Positions 1 through 5,881 of a DNA stretch of 7,196 bases are shown here, piece after piece (the stretch's first letter is position 1; each line of letters begins with the position of its first letter). The DNA is taken from NCBI GenBank assembly GCA_947085285.1, contig CAMTVZ010000148.1, forward strand, positions 1 through 7,196. The letters are read 5' to 3'. Under the pieces are notes generated by a model that was given only the letters and a program-made list of their open reading frames with translations, searched no databases and was not told the origin of the DNA. Position numbers and translations under genes: made by a program. The DNA comes from JASEGV01 sp947085285. GTDB lineage: Bacteria; Bacteroidota; Ignavibacteria; UBA10030; BY39.

Positions 1-665
1 CAATCTATCCAATAATAACTGCCATCAAAGAAGTATTTTCTAAATATCCTAATAAAAAAGCCGGCGTTACACTTGCCAATACTTTCCCCACACTTGCATT
101 CCGTCAAGGTGAAAAAAAATCGTGGGAAGAAGGAATTGTAGTAGGAATGAGTGGCGAAGGTGTTATTCCAATCTCTAATCTAACCCTTGCAAACGTTTCA
201 AAATTAGGTGTAACAGTTTCGGGGAACGGTGGACCAATGGACTATAAATCGGCTGCAAACTTTTTAGCCTTGGGGGCAAAAACTGTTCAATTCTGTACAA
301 TCGTTATGAAATACGGTTATGGTATTATTGATGAACTTAATTCCGGTTTAAGTTATCTGATGCAAGAACGAGGTATCAAATCTGTCAATGAACTAATCGG
401 CCGTGCCCTCCCCAATCCTATTACAGGTTTCATGGAATTAACCCCTATTAAAAAAATCTCCGCTGTGAATGCCGACTTATGTGAACATTGCGGCAACTGT
501 ACACGATGTCCTTACTTCGCAATCGAACTCAATTCAAAGAAAATACCTGTAACCGACCCCGCACGATGTATCGGTTGCTCAATCTGTGTTCAAAAGTGCT
601 TCTCGGGTGCGTTGTATATGCGTAAACGAACGAAGCATGAACTTCAAATACTAAACGAGGCTTAA
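1..665 (+). CDS. preA: PreA-like dihydropyrimidine dehydrogenase / ferredoxin protein, C-terminal part (5' truncated)
   Basis: The frame is open from base 3 to the TAA at 663-665, giving 220 visible residues. The gene enters from the left edge, and the ATG at 147 is an internal methionine. Visible first is the end of an FMN-binding TIM barrel of the dihydroorotate/dihydropyrimidine dehydrogenase type. It carries the phosphate-binding run GNGGPMDYKSAANFLALGA and then TVQFCTIVMKYGYGIIDEL, close to PreA. A C-terminal double 4Fe-4S ferredoxin module follows, with a first cysteine group at 480-512 (CEHCGNCTRC) and a second at 558-599 (CIGCSICVQKC). PreA proteins are about 410 residues, so roughly half is missing. 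PreA normally pairs with the flavoprotein PreT for NAD-linked reduction of pyrimidine-type rings, and preT would be expected upstream. The catalytic loop lies outside the window. Next to ssnA and ygeY, the substrate may be a purine-derived ring rather than uracil or thymine; this is inference. The third and fourth cysteines of the first group are one residue closer than usual. Confidence 0.75.
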   Translation, partial: IYPIITAIKEVFSKYPNKKAGVTLANTFPTLAFRQGEKKSWEEGIVVGMSGEGVIPISNLTLANVSKLGVTVSGNGGPMDYKSAANFLALGAKTVQFCTIVMKYGYGIIDELNSGLSYLMQERGIKSVNELIGRALPNPITGFMELTPIKKISAVNADLCEHCGNCTRCPYFAIELNSKKIPVTDPARCIGCSICVQKCFSGALYMRKRTKHELQILNEA

Positions 666-666
666 T

Positions 667-1992
667 ATGACACTACTAATTAAAAATGGAATTATAATTA
701 CACTTGGCGAAAAAAATCGAGTTCTTTACGACCATGCTCTGCTATGTGAGGATGGATTAATTAAATCAATTGCTCCTGTAAAATCTTTTACTGGTTCTTA
801 TGATAAAATCATAGATGCGGCTGGCAAGGTTGTAATGCCGGGATTCATAAATGCACACATGCACTTTTATTCTACAATGGTGCGTGGTTATGGTAAAGCA
901 GCTCCATCAAAGGATTTTAACGAAGTTCTCCACAATCTTTGGTGGCGGTTGGACAAGAAATTATTTTTAGATGATTGCTATTACAGCACATTGATACCAG
1001 CAATCGATGCAGTTAGGCATGGAACAACAACATTGATCGATCATCACGCAAGTCCTTTTGCTGTACTCGGTTCATTAGGAATAATTGCTGATGCAGTAAA
1101 AGAGGTCGGACTTCGGGCATCTTTGTGCTACGAGGTGTCGGATCGCGATGGACAAAAAATTGCCGATGAGGGAATTAAGGAAAATACCGATTTCATCGTT
1201 CGCTGTAATAATGATGGAGAAAACCAGTTTAAAGCTTTGTTTGGACTTCATGCATCATTCACTGTTGGCGACGCAACGCTTGAAAAAGCCGCATCACTCG
1301 GAAAAGATTTGGGAGTTGGTTTTCACGTCCACACCGCAGAAGCAAGTTCAGACCAGGCGCATTGCGAATCTCAACACAAGATGCGTGTTGTGGAAAGGTT
1401 TAACAAGTTCGGGATTCTCGGACCTAAAACTATTGCAGCACACTGCGTTCATATCAACGAAAAGGAAATGGAGATATTAGCCGATACAGGTACAGCGGTT
1501 GCTCATAATCCTCAATCGAATATGAACAACGCTGTAGGTGTTGCTGATATTATTAAGATGAATCAAAAAGGCGTTTTGGTTGGGCTTGGAACAGATGCTA
1601 TGACCGTCAATATGCTTGAGGAAGTTCGCTCAGCTCTGTGGGTGCAACATCTGTCGCAAAAGAATCCAAGTGTAGGTTTCATGGAATCTTTATCTACACT
1701 TCTGGTTAACAACGCACGAATTGCCAATCGCTACTGGGAACCGTTTGTCGGTGAGTTGAAGGAGGGTTATGCCGCTGATGTTATTCTTATAAATTACTAT
1801 CCTCCAACGATACTTGACGAAACAACTTTTCTTGGTCATCTGGCATTTGGTATCTCGCAATCTACAGTGGATACGACAATCGCCGCGGGAAATGTTCTTA
1901 TGGAGAATCGTAAACTGATGATTGATATTGATGAAGAACGGATAAATGCACGTTCGCGTGAATGTGCCGCAAAGCTGTGGGAAAGAATGTAG
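667..1992 (+). CDS. ssnA: SsnA-type amidohydrolase (metal-dependent aminohydrolase)
   Basis: This 441-residue protein belongs to the TrzA/AtzA/guanine-deaminase branch of the amidohydrolase superfamily, which hydrolytically deaminates N-heterocycles in the cytosol. The metal site is readable: HxH at H64/H66 (NAHMH), H222 and the acid E225 in FHVHTAE, H259 in AAHCVH, and the metal aspartate D310 in GLGTDAM. HNPQSNMNN at 280-288 is the usual loop before that strand. The short beta domain is split between residues 1-55 and the C-terminus (GYAADVILI), as the family requires. Length matches SsnA (about 440). The start follows the upstream stop by 1 bp and has a Shine-Dalgarno-like GAGG at 657-660, so translation is probably coupled to the preA-like gene. 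SsnA is a standing member of anaerobic purine-degradation clusters together with ygeY and ygeW, both found downstream here. Other deaminases share these motifs, so the assignment leans on that context. The substrate is not determined by sequence. Confidence 0.8.
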   Translation: MTLLIKNGIIITLGEKNRVLYDHALLCEDGLIKSIAPVKSFTGSYDKIIDAAGKVVMPGFINAHMHFYSTMVRGYGKAAPSKDFNEVLHNLWWRLDKKLFLDDCYYSTLIPAIDAVRHGTTTLIDHHASPFAVLGSLGIIADAVKEVGLRASLCYEVSDRDGQKIADEGIKENTDFIVRCNNDGENQFKALFGLHASFTVGDATLEKAASLGKDLGVGFHVHTAEASSDQAHCESQHKMRVVERFNKFGILGPKTIAAHCVHINEKEMEILADTGTAVAHNPQSNMNNAVGVADIIKMNQKGVLVGLGTDAMTVNMLEEVRSALWVQHLSQKNPSVGFMESLSTLLVNNARIANRYWEPFVGELKEGYAADVILINYYPPTILDETTFLGHLAFGISQSTVDTTIAAGNVLMENRKLMIDIDEERINARSRECAAKLWERM

Positions 1993-1993
1993 T

Positions 1994-2036
1994 TGACCAC
2001 AGATGGAACGAATTTGACGGATGAGCACGGATAAAA
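1994..2036 (+). repeat. Left flank of the GxxExxY cassette: degenerate ACCACAGAT/ACGGAT units
   Basis: ACCACAGATG at 1996-2005 is followed by ACGGATGA (2017-2024) and GCACGGATAA (2025-2034), imperfect copies of a short unit around ACNCGGAT. The array starts within a few bases of the ssnA stop (1990-1992) and runs into the start of the next gene, so the first residues MSTDK are encoded by repeat sequence. The first ten bases recur exactly inverted at 2477-2486. Confidence 0.55.
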
Positions 2037-2410
2037 TACTCCACCAAGAAATAACTGAGAAAATCATCAAGGGATTTTATACAGTGTATAATACGCTCGG
2101 TCATGGATTTTTGGAAAAGGTATATGAAAATGCTCTCGCAATGGAATTACGAAAACTTGGATTACAGGCCGAGCAGCAAAAGAAAATTGAAGTGTTTTAC
2201 GATGGTCAACTGATTGGTGAATATTATGCAGATATTCTCGTGGATGGTCTCGTTATACTTGAGTTGAAAACTACGGATGCGATTACTCCAGGACATGAGG
2301 CACAGATTATTAATTATCTGAAAGCAACTAAGATTGAGGTTGGACTATTGTTTAACTTTGGACCTAAGCCGCAGTTCATTCGTAGAATTCTGACAAATGA
2401 CAAAAAATAA
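2021..2410 (+). CDS. GxxExxY protein (PDDEXK_3, PD-(D/E)XK nuclease-like fold)
   Basis: This 129-residue soluble protein has the family-defining signature GFLEKVY at residues 29-35 (G29, E32, Y35). A PD-(D/E)XK-like core follows: D71 in YADILVDG, then the ELK triad at 81-83, then a Gln-containing helix (EAQIINYLK, Q95). Length is normal for the family (about 125-130). ATG 2021 is the only start: an in-frame TGA lies at 2015-2017 and the next methionine (residue 41) would lose the signature. No good ribosome binding site precedes it. The cellular role of GxxExxY proteins is not established. They are small, often solitary genes in intergenic spaces of bacterial genomes, commonly flanked by CCACAGAT-type repeats, as here. 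Its place between two purine-cluster enzymes looks like an insertion rather than a pathway function. Active-site residues are intact, so nothing suggests decay. Confidence 0.8.
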   Translation: MSTDKILHQEITEKIIKGFYTVYNTLGHGFLEKVYENALAMELRKLGLQAEQQKKIEVFYDGQLIGEYYADILVDGLVILELKTTDAITPGHEAQIINYLKATKIEVGLLFNFGPKPQFIRRILTNDKK

Positions 2411-2414
2411 ATTC

Positions 2415-2490
2415 ACCATGGATTACGCAGATAACCACAGATTTATTACCTGTTTCAATCAGTGCTGTTTCCGTGTCATCTGTGGTAAAA
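2415..2490 (+). repeat. Right flank of the GxxExxY cassette: inverted ACCACAGAT repeats
   Basis: ACCACAGAT at 2434-2442 and its exact complement ATCTGTGGT at 2478-2486 could form a 9-bp stem around a 35-nt loop. CATCTGTGGT at 2477-2486 is also the exact inverted copy of 1996-2005 on the other side of the gene. The rest (CCATGGATTACGCAGATAA, AATCAGTGCTG, CCGTGTCATC) reads as diverged copies of the same unit on both strands. No T-tract follows the stem, so it is not a typical intrinsic terminator for the forward transcript. Confidence 0.6.
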
Positions 2491-2507
2491 AATAATAGGA
2501 TAAATAA

Positions 2508-3968
2508 ATGTCAAAGATTATCAAAAAAATAAATTCTGAAGTAGTAAAAAGGACTGCAACTCGTTGTCGCGAAATGGGAGTCGTTATCCCAACATTTAAA
2601 CAAATGAGAAATCCAGAAACTATTCCTGATAAGATAAAATCGAAACTTCCTGTCGTTGGTTTGTGGGATGTGAACCCGCTCAATCTTTTCCGCATCACTT
2701 GGAAGAACGATGTTCAATCAGGTTTGTTCGGCAAAGTGAATTATCTTGAAATTCCGAGAGAGATAACTGGCGTTAAAGCCCGCATCATCGGACTTGTAGG
2801 GAAATATTTTCCTACTGGTGCGCATAAAGTTGGCGCTGCTTTCGGATGTTTAGTGCCGCGACTTGTTAGCGGCGAATTCGATCCTGAAAAACATAAAGCT
2901 GTTTGGCCCTCCACTGGAAATTATTGCCGCGGCGGAGCTTTTAATTCAGTTTTGTTAGGCTGCACCCCAATCGCTATTCTACCCGAAGAAATGTCGAAAG
3001 AAAGATTCCAGTGGCTAAAAGAAATCGGCGCTGAAGTAATTGCAACACACGGATGTGAATCGAATGTGAAAGAAATTTACGATAAATGCTGGGAACTAAA
3101 AAAAGATCCGAATAATATAATCTTTAATCAGTTTGAAGAATTTGGAAATCCAATCTGGCATTACAACGTTACTGGTCCAGCGATCGAAGAAGTATTTCTC
3201 GGACTTAATCAAAAAAATAAAAACGCGGCAGCCTTTATTTCTGCAACCGGATCTGCCGGAACGATTGCATCGGGCGATTATCTCAAATCAAAATATCCTC
3301 ACCTAAAAGTTGTTGCAACCGAGGCACTTCAATGTCCGACACTTTTTATGAACGGCTTCGGCGGTCATCGCATCGAAGGAATTGGCGATAAACACGTCCC
3401 CTGGATTCACAATGTCCGAAATACGGATGCAGTAGCCGCTGTTGACGATGAAGATTGCATGCGTGTATTAAGGCTGTTCAACGAAGTAGATGGCAAAAAA
3501 TATCTCAACAGTTTAGGTTTGTCTAACGACAATATAGAAAAGTTATCTCTCTTGGGAATCTCCGGCATTGGCAATTTACTTGCTGCTATTAAGACGGCAA
3601 AATATTTTGAAATGGGAGAGGAGGATATCATTTTTACAATATTTACAGACTCAGCGGATATGTACGGTTCGCGTGTAAAAGAATTGGAATATGAGCGTGG
3701 AAAATATTCTTTGATTGAAGCTGCAAAAGATCACGCCGCTCCTATACTCCATCAATCTATCGACTTCTTCAAAGAGCTTAGCTATTATGAACGAAAATCT
3801 ATACACAATTTAAAATATTTTACCTGGATAGAGCAACAAGGAAAATCGGTCGAAGAGTTGAATGCCCAATGGGATCCCGAATACTGGCGTAGTCTTTTAG
3901 AAGACGAAGTTGCTAACTTTGATAAGTTAATTGAAGATTTCAATAAAGAAGTCGGCCCTCTTTATTAA
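2508..3968 (+). CDS. Fold-type II PLP-dependent enzyme (cysteine synthase/TrpB superfamily), possible YgeX counterpart
   Basis: The 486-residue product has the main landmarks of fold-type II PLP enzymes. The probable Schiff-base lysine is K107 in TGAHKVGAAFG, resembling the GAHK of tryptophan synthase beta. The cofactor/substrate loop is STGNY at 135-139. A phosphate-binding turn lies at 246-252 (ATGSAGT), a GIGDKHVP segment at 291-298, and the probable pyridine-nitrogen contact is S382 in FTDSADMYGSR. Such enzymes carry out beta-elimination or beta-replacement on small amino acids in the cytosol. In E. coli-type clusters this slot is held by YgeX, 2,3-diaminopropionate ammonia-lyase (about 398 residues). 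This protein is about 90 residues longer, with extensions at both ends, and its lysine and Asn-loop motifs differ from YgeX, so it is probably a separate subfamily with a similar role. Substrate is unknown. The start is supported by AGGA at 2497-2500, seven bases before the ATG. The gene follows the GxxExxY cassette by 97 bp. Confidence 0.7.
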   Translation: MSKIIKKINSEVVKRTATRCREMGVVIPTFKQMRNPETIPDKIKSKLPVVGLWDVNPLNLFRITWKNDVQSGLFGKVNYLEIPREITGVKARIIGLVGKYFPTGAHKVGAAFGCLVPRLVSGEFDPEKHKAVWPSTGNYCRGGAFNSVLLGCTPIAILPEEMSKERFQWLKEIGAEVIATHGCESNVKEIYDKCWELKKDPNNIIFNQFEEFGNPIWHYNVTGPAIEEVFLGLNQKNKNAAAFISATGSAGTIASGDYLKSKYPHLKVVATEALQCPTLFMNGFGGHRIEGIGDKHVPWIHNVRNTDAVAAVDDEDCMRVLRLFNEVDGKKYLNSLGLSNDNIEKLSLLGISGIGNLLAAIKTAKYFEMGEEDIIFTIFTDSADMYGSRVKELEYERGKYSLIEAAKDHAAPILHQSIDFFKELSYYERKSIHNLKYFTWIEQQGKSVEELNAQWDPEYWRSLLEDEVANFDKLIEDFNKEVGPLY

Positions 3969-4030
3969 AGTGAATGATATATAGAATTACACAATGACTA
4001 ACTAAAACTAAAATCAAAGATAATTTAAAT

Positions 4031-5230
4031 ATGGAACTCAATTATCAACAAATATACGCCCAAGCAAAAAAGAACGAAGCACAAGTTGCACAATTTCTGC
4101 GCGATATAATCGCAATTAAATCTGTTAGCAGTCAGGAAGGAAAAGTTGTTGAACGCATCAAACAAGAGATGGAAAAAATTGGCTACGATGAAATTATTAT
4201 TGATGGAATGGGAAACATTCTCGGACGAATCGGGAATGGCAAACACATAATTGCAATGGATGCTCACATCGATACTGTGGATGTCGGTAATCCGGATAAT
4301 TGGACGGTCGATCCTTTCATTGGAGCAATGAAAGATGGAATCATCTACGGACGCGGTGCATGCGATATGAAAGGTGCAATGGCATCTCTCGTTTATGGGG
4401 GGAAAATTATAAAAGATTTAGGTTTGCATGATGATTTTACACTGTATATAGTTGGGAGTGTACAAGAAGAAGATTGTGATGGACTCTGCTGGCAATACAT
4501 TATCAACGAATTAAAACTAAAACCCGAAGTTGTTGTAATAGCAGAGCCGACAAATCTTGGTGTTTATCGAGGTCAGCGTGGAAGAATGGAAATTGAAATT
4601 CGAGTAAAAGGAATTTCCTGCCACGGTTCAGCACCTGAAAGGGGAGATAATGCTATTTACAAAATGGCTCCCATTATTTTAGATATCGAAAAGTTAAATG
4701 AAAGACTTACTGGTGAGCCATTCCTTGGTAAAGGGACTGTAACAATTTCAGAAATTCGTTCAACAAGTCCTTCGCTTTGTGCAGTTGCCGATTCGGCTAC
4801 GATTCACCTCGACCGCCGTCTCGCTGCAACTGAAACTTGGGAATCTGCAGTGAAAGAAATTCAAGATTTAGAAAGCGTAAAGAAAGCAAATGCCGAAGTG
4901 GTAGTTCTCGATTATGCAGTTCCAAGTTGGAAAGGCTTAACATATCCAACGAAAAAATATTACCCGACATGGCTATTGCCCGAAGACCATCGTGTGCTGA
5001 AAGTTGGAGTCAGAACGTTTGAGAAATTATTTAATGAAAAGCCGCTTGTTAACCGATGGGTGTTTAGCACAAATGGTGTTGCTATAATGGGAATGCACGG
5101 AATTCCGTGTGTTGGTTTCGGACCCGGAAACGAAATCTATGCACACATGGCAACCGAACAAATTCCTGTTGAACATTTAGTAAAAGCAGCAGCCTGGTAT
5201 GCGGCTTTTCCGTTTGAGTATCTTAAATAG
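4031..5230 (+). CDS. ygeY: YgeY-family M20 peptidase/amidohydrolase (purine cluster, 'selenium metabolism-linked' hydrolase)
   Basis: This 399-residue M20-family metallohydrolase cleaves an amide or ureido C-N bond; the family includes ArgE, DapE and related deacetylases. All co-catalytic residues can be placed: H79 and D81 in MDAHIDTV, the bridging D112 in GRGACDMKG, the general base and metal pair E146/E147 in QEED, E172 in IAEPT, and the final metal ligand H372 in IYAHMATE. H198 in SCHGSAPERG marks the inserted dimerisation ('lid') domain, at roughly residues 180-295. Length and the long tail after the lid (VPSWKGLTYPTKKYYPTWLLPEDH) match YgeY rather than ArgE/DapE. YgeY takes part in anaerobic purine breakdown, but its exact substrate is not settled. 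The gap to the PLP gene is 62 bp, with no terminator visible. The ATG has only a weak upstream purine run (AAAGATAA). No signal peptide is seen, so it acts in the cytosol. Confidence 0.85.
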   Translation: MELNYQQIYAQAKKNEAQVAQFLRDIIAIKSVSSQEGKVVERIKQEMEKIGYDEIIIDGMGNILGRIGNGKHIIAMDAHIDTVDVGNPDNWTVDPFIGAMKDGIIYGRGACDMKGAMASLVYGGKIIKDLGLHDDFTLYIVGSVQEEDCDGLCWQYIINELKLKPEVVVIAEPTNLGVYRGQRGRMEIEIRVKGISCHGSAPERGDNAIYKMAPIILDIEKLNERLTGEPFLGKGTVTISEIRSTSPSLCAVADSATIHLDRRLAATETWESAVKEIQDLESVKKANAEVVVLDYAVPSWKGLTYPTKKYYPTWLLPEDHRVLKVGVRTFEKLFNEKPLVNRWVFSTNGVAIMGMHGIPCVGFGPGNEIYAHMATEQIPVEHLVKAAAWYAAFPFEYLK

Positions 5231-5237
5231 TTATTAT

Positions 5238-5271
5238 TTGTTAAACTTTTAGAAATTCGATATATTTCGAA
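5238..5271 (+). promoter_or_regulatory. Possible promoter and operator of the toxin-antitoxin pair
   Basis: TTGTTA (5238-5243) and TATATT (5261-5266) are separated by 17 bp, as in a sigma70-type promoter. The latter also resembles the Bacteroidota -7 box (TATATTTC). The inverted pair TTCGA (5256-5260) and TCGAA (5267-5271) encloses the -10 box, a natural site for autorepression by the module. The expected start near 5273 would leave a very short leader with the ribosome site at its 5' end. In AT-rich sequence such matches arise by chance. Confidence 0.3.
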
Positions 5272-5279
5272 GGAAAGGA
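5271..5279 (+). promoter_or_regulatory. Strong ribosome binding site for the small antitoxin gene
   Basis: AGGAAAGGA ends five bases before the ATG at 5285 and is the strongest Shine-Dalgarno-like run in the window. It argues that the 53-codon frame, which would otherwise be easy to miss, is really translated. Confidence 0.6.
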
Positions 5280-5284
5280 TAAAG

Positions 5285-5446
5285 ATGGCTTCGATTACAA
5301 AAAATAAAACACAAGTTCTGAAACATAATCATAAAAATGCTTCTAAAGTTGCATTGCGAAGAACGCTTAACCTGTTGAAAGAAGCTCAATTTGATCTTGG
5401 ACGGAAAACTGATTCTGTGAAAATTATACGCAAGGCTCGAGCTTGA
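5285..5446 (+). CDS. Putative small antitoxin, 53 aa, partner of the PIN-domain toxin
   Basis: This short frame begins at ATG 5285 and ends with TGA 5444-5446, giving 53 residues that start MASITKNKTQ and end IIRKARA. It has a strong ribosome binding site and overlaps the next gene's TTG start by 4 bases (TTGA), the classic arrangement of a translationally coupled antitoxin-toxin pair. The protein is very basic (many Lys/Arg), with one likely amphipathic helix around residues 20-40 (KVALRRTLNLLKEAQFDLGR). I do not recognise an AbrB, ribbon-helix-helix, Phd or HTH fold with confidence. The antitoxin call rests on position, size and coupling to a PIN-domain gene. It would be expected to bind the toxin through its C-terminal part and perhaps the upstream inverted repeat through its basic residues. 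Confidence 0.6.
   Translation: MASITKNKTQVLKHNHKNASKVALRRTLNLLKEAQFDLGRKTDSVKIIRKARA
5432..5435 (+). promoter_or_regulatory. Ribosome binding site deciding the TTG start of the PIN toxin
   Basis: AAGG lies inside the antitoxin gene, seven bases before TTG 5443. An in-frame TGA at 5410-5412 closes the frame upstream. The first in-frame ATG (residue 86) would remove the catalytic D6 and E47, so TTG is the credible start. Confidence 0.5.
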
Positions 5447-5847
5447 AATATCTTCTTGATAGTTCAGTTTGGATTTCTTACTTTCATACGAACGATCTAC
5501 ACCACAATATAGCGTCAAAACTTATTAAGGATGCAATTTCTGAGGATAATATTGTTTTGGTCCCAAATATCGTATACGCAGAAGTTCTGAATTCTATCTG
5601 GCGATTTACAAAAAGCGATTTACACATCCATCGTTGCAAAAAAGTATTCCATGAGTGCGAACCTTATATTAGATTAATACACGGGGATAGGTCTTTTTGG
5701 ATGGAAAGTATAGAAAGTATCATACCGAGAGTTTCACTAAAAACGTCCGATCTTATTATTGCTTCATACGCATGGTATCATAAAGTTGATAAATTTGTAA
5801 CTTTTGATAAAGCATTCAAAAAAGAAATTGTTAAACTATTAAAATAA
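5443..5847 (+). CDS. PIN-domain ribonuclease toxin, VapC family
   Basis: The 134-residue product is a complete PIN domain. The acidic residues that bind Mg2+ in VapC-type RNases are present in order: D6 in YLLDSSVWI, E47 in IVYAEVLN, D103 in LKTSDLIIASYA, and D122 in FVTFDKAF. Length is typical (about 130). Translation starts at TTG, overlapping the stop of the 53-codon gene by 4 bases, so toxin output should depend on antitoxin translation. VapC toxins cleave specific tRNAs or rRNA and arrest growth when the antitoxin is lost; the target here cannot be read from sequence. The pair sits between ygeY and ygeW, 34 bp before ygeW. Its origin is probably insertion of a mobile or selfish module into the operon. 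Read-through from ygeY could also express it. Confidence in the PIN fold is high; that it is an active toxin is inference. Confidence 0.8.
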   Translation: MKYLLDSSVWISYFHTNDLHHNIASKLIKDAISEDNIVLVPNIVYAEVLNSIWRFTKSDLHIHRCKKVFHECEPYIRLIHGDRSFWMESIESIIPRVSLKTSDLIIASYAWYHKVDKFVTFDKAFKKEIVKLLK

Positions 5848-5881
5848 TAAATAAACAAATAAATGAATATAGGTTAAAATA

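Noticed and set aside
147..665. Treating ATG 147 as the start of a complete 172-residue gene
   Set aside because: The frame is open and homologous in style back to base 3, so this is an internal methionine of a protein truncated by the window edge.
1148..1480. 110-residue plus-strand frame inside ssnA
   Set aside because: It lies in another frame of a gene with complete catalytic motifs, and its product shows no recognisable features.
1690..2104. Minus-strand frames across the ssnA end and GxxExxY start
   Set aside because: Antisense to two well-supported genes, with no ribosome site or family resemblance.
2434..2486. Riboswitch or terminator upstream of the PLP gene
   Set aside because: The inverted repeat is explained by the ACCACAGAT repeat family flanking the GxxExxY gene; there is no T-tract and no recognisable aptamer pattern.
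4837..5022. 61-residue plus-strand frame inside ygeY
   Set aside because: Out-of-frame shadow of the M20 lid-domain region.
4031..5230. Selenocysteine-containing product, suggested by the 'selenium metabolism-linked' family name
   Set aside because: No in-frame TGA interrupts this or the neighbouring core genes, and no SECIS-like need is apparent.
5249..5518. 89-residue minus-strand frame opposite the antitoxin
   Set aside because: The plus strand has a strong ribosome site, a coupled 4-base overlap and a PIN gene downstream; the minus frame has none of these.
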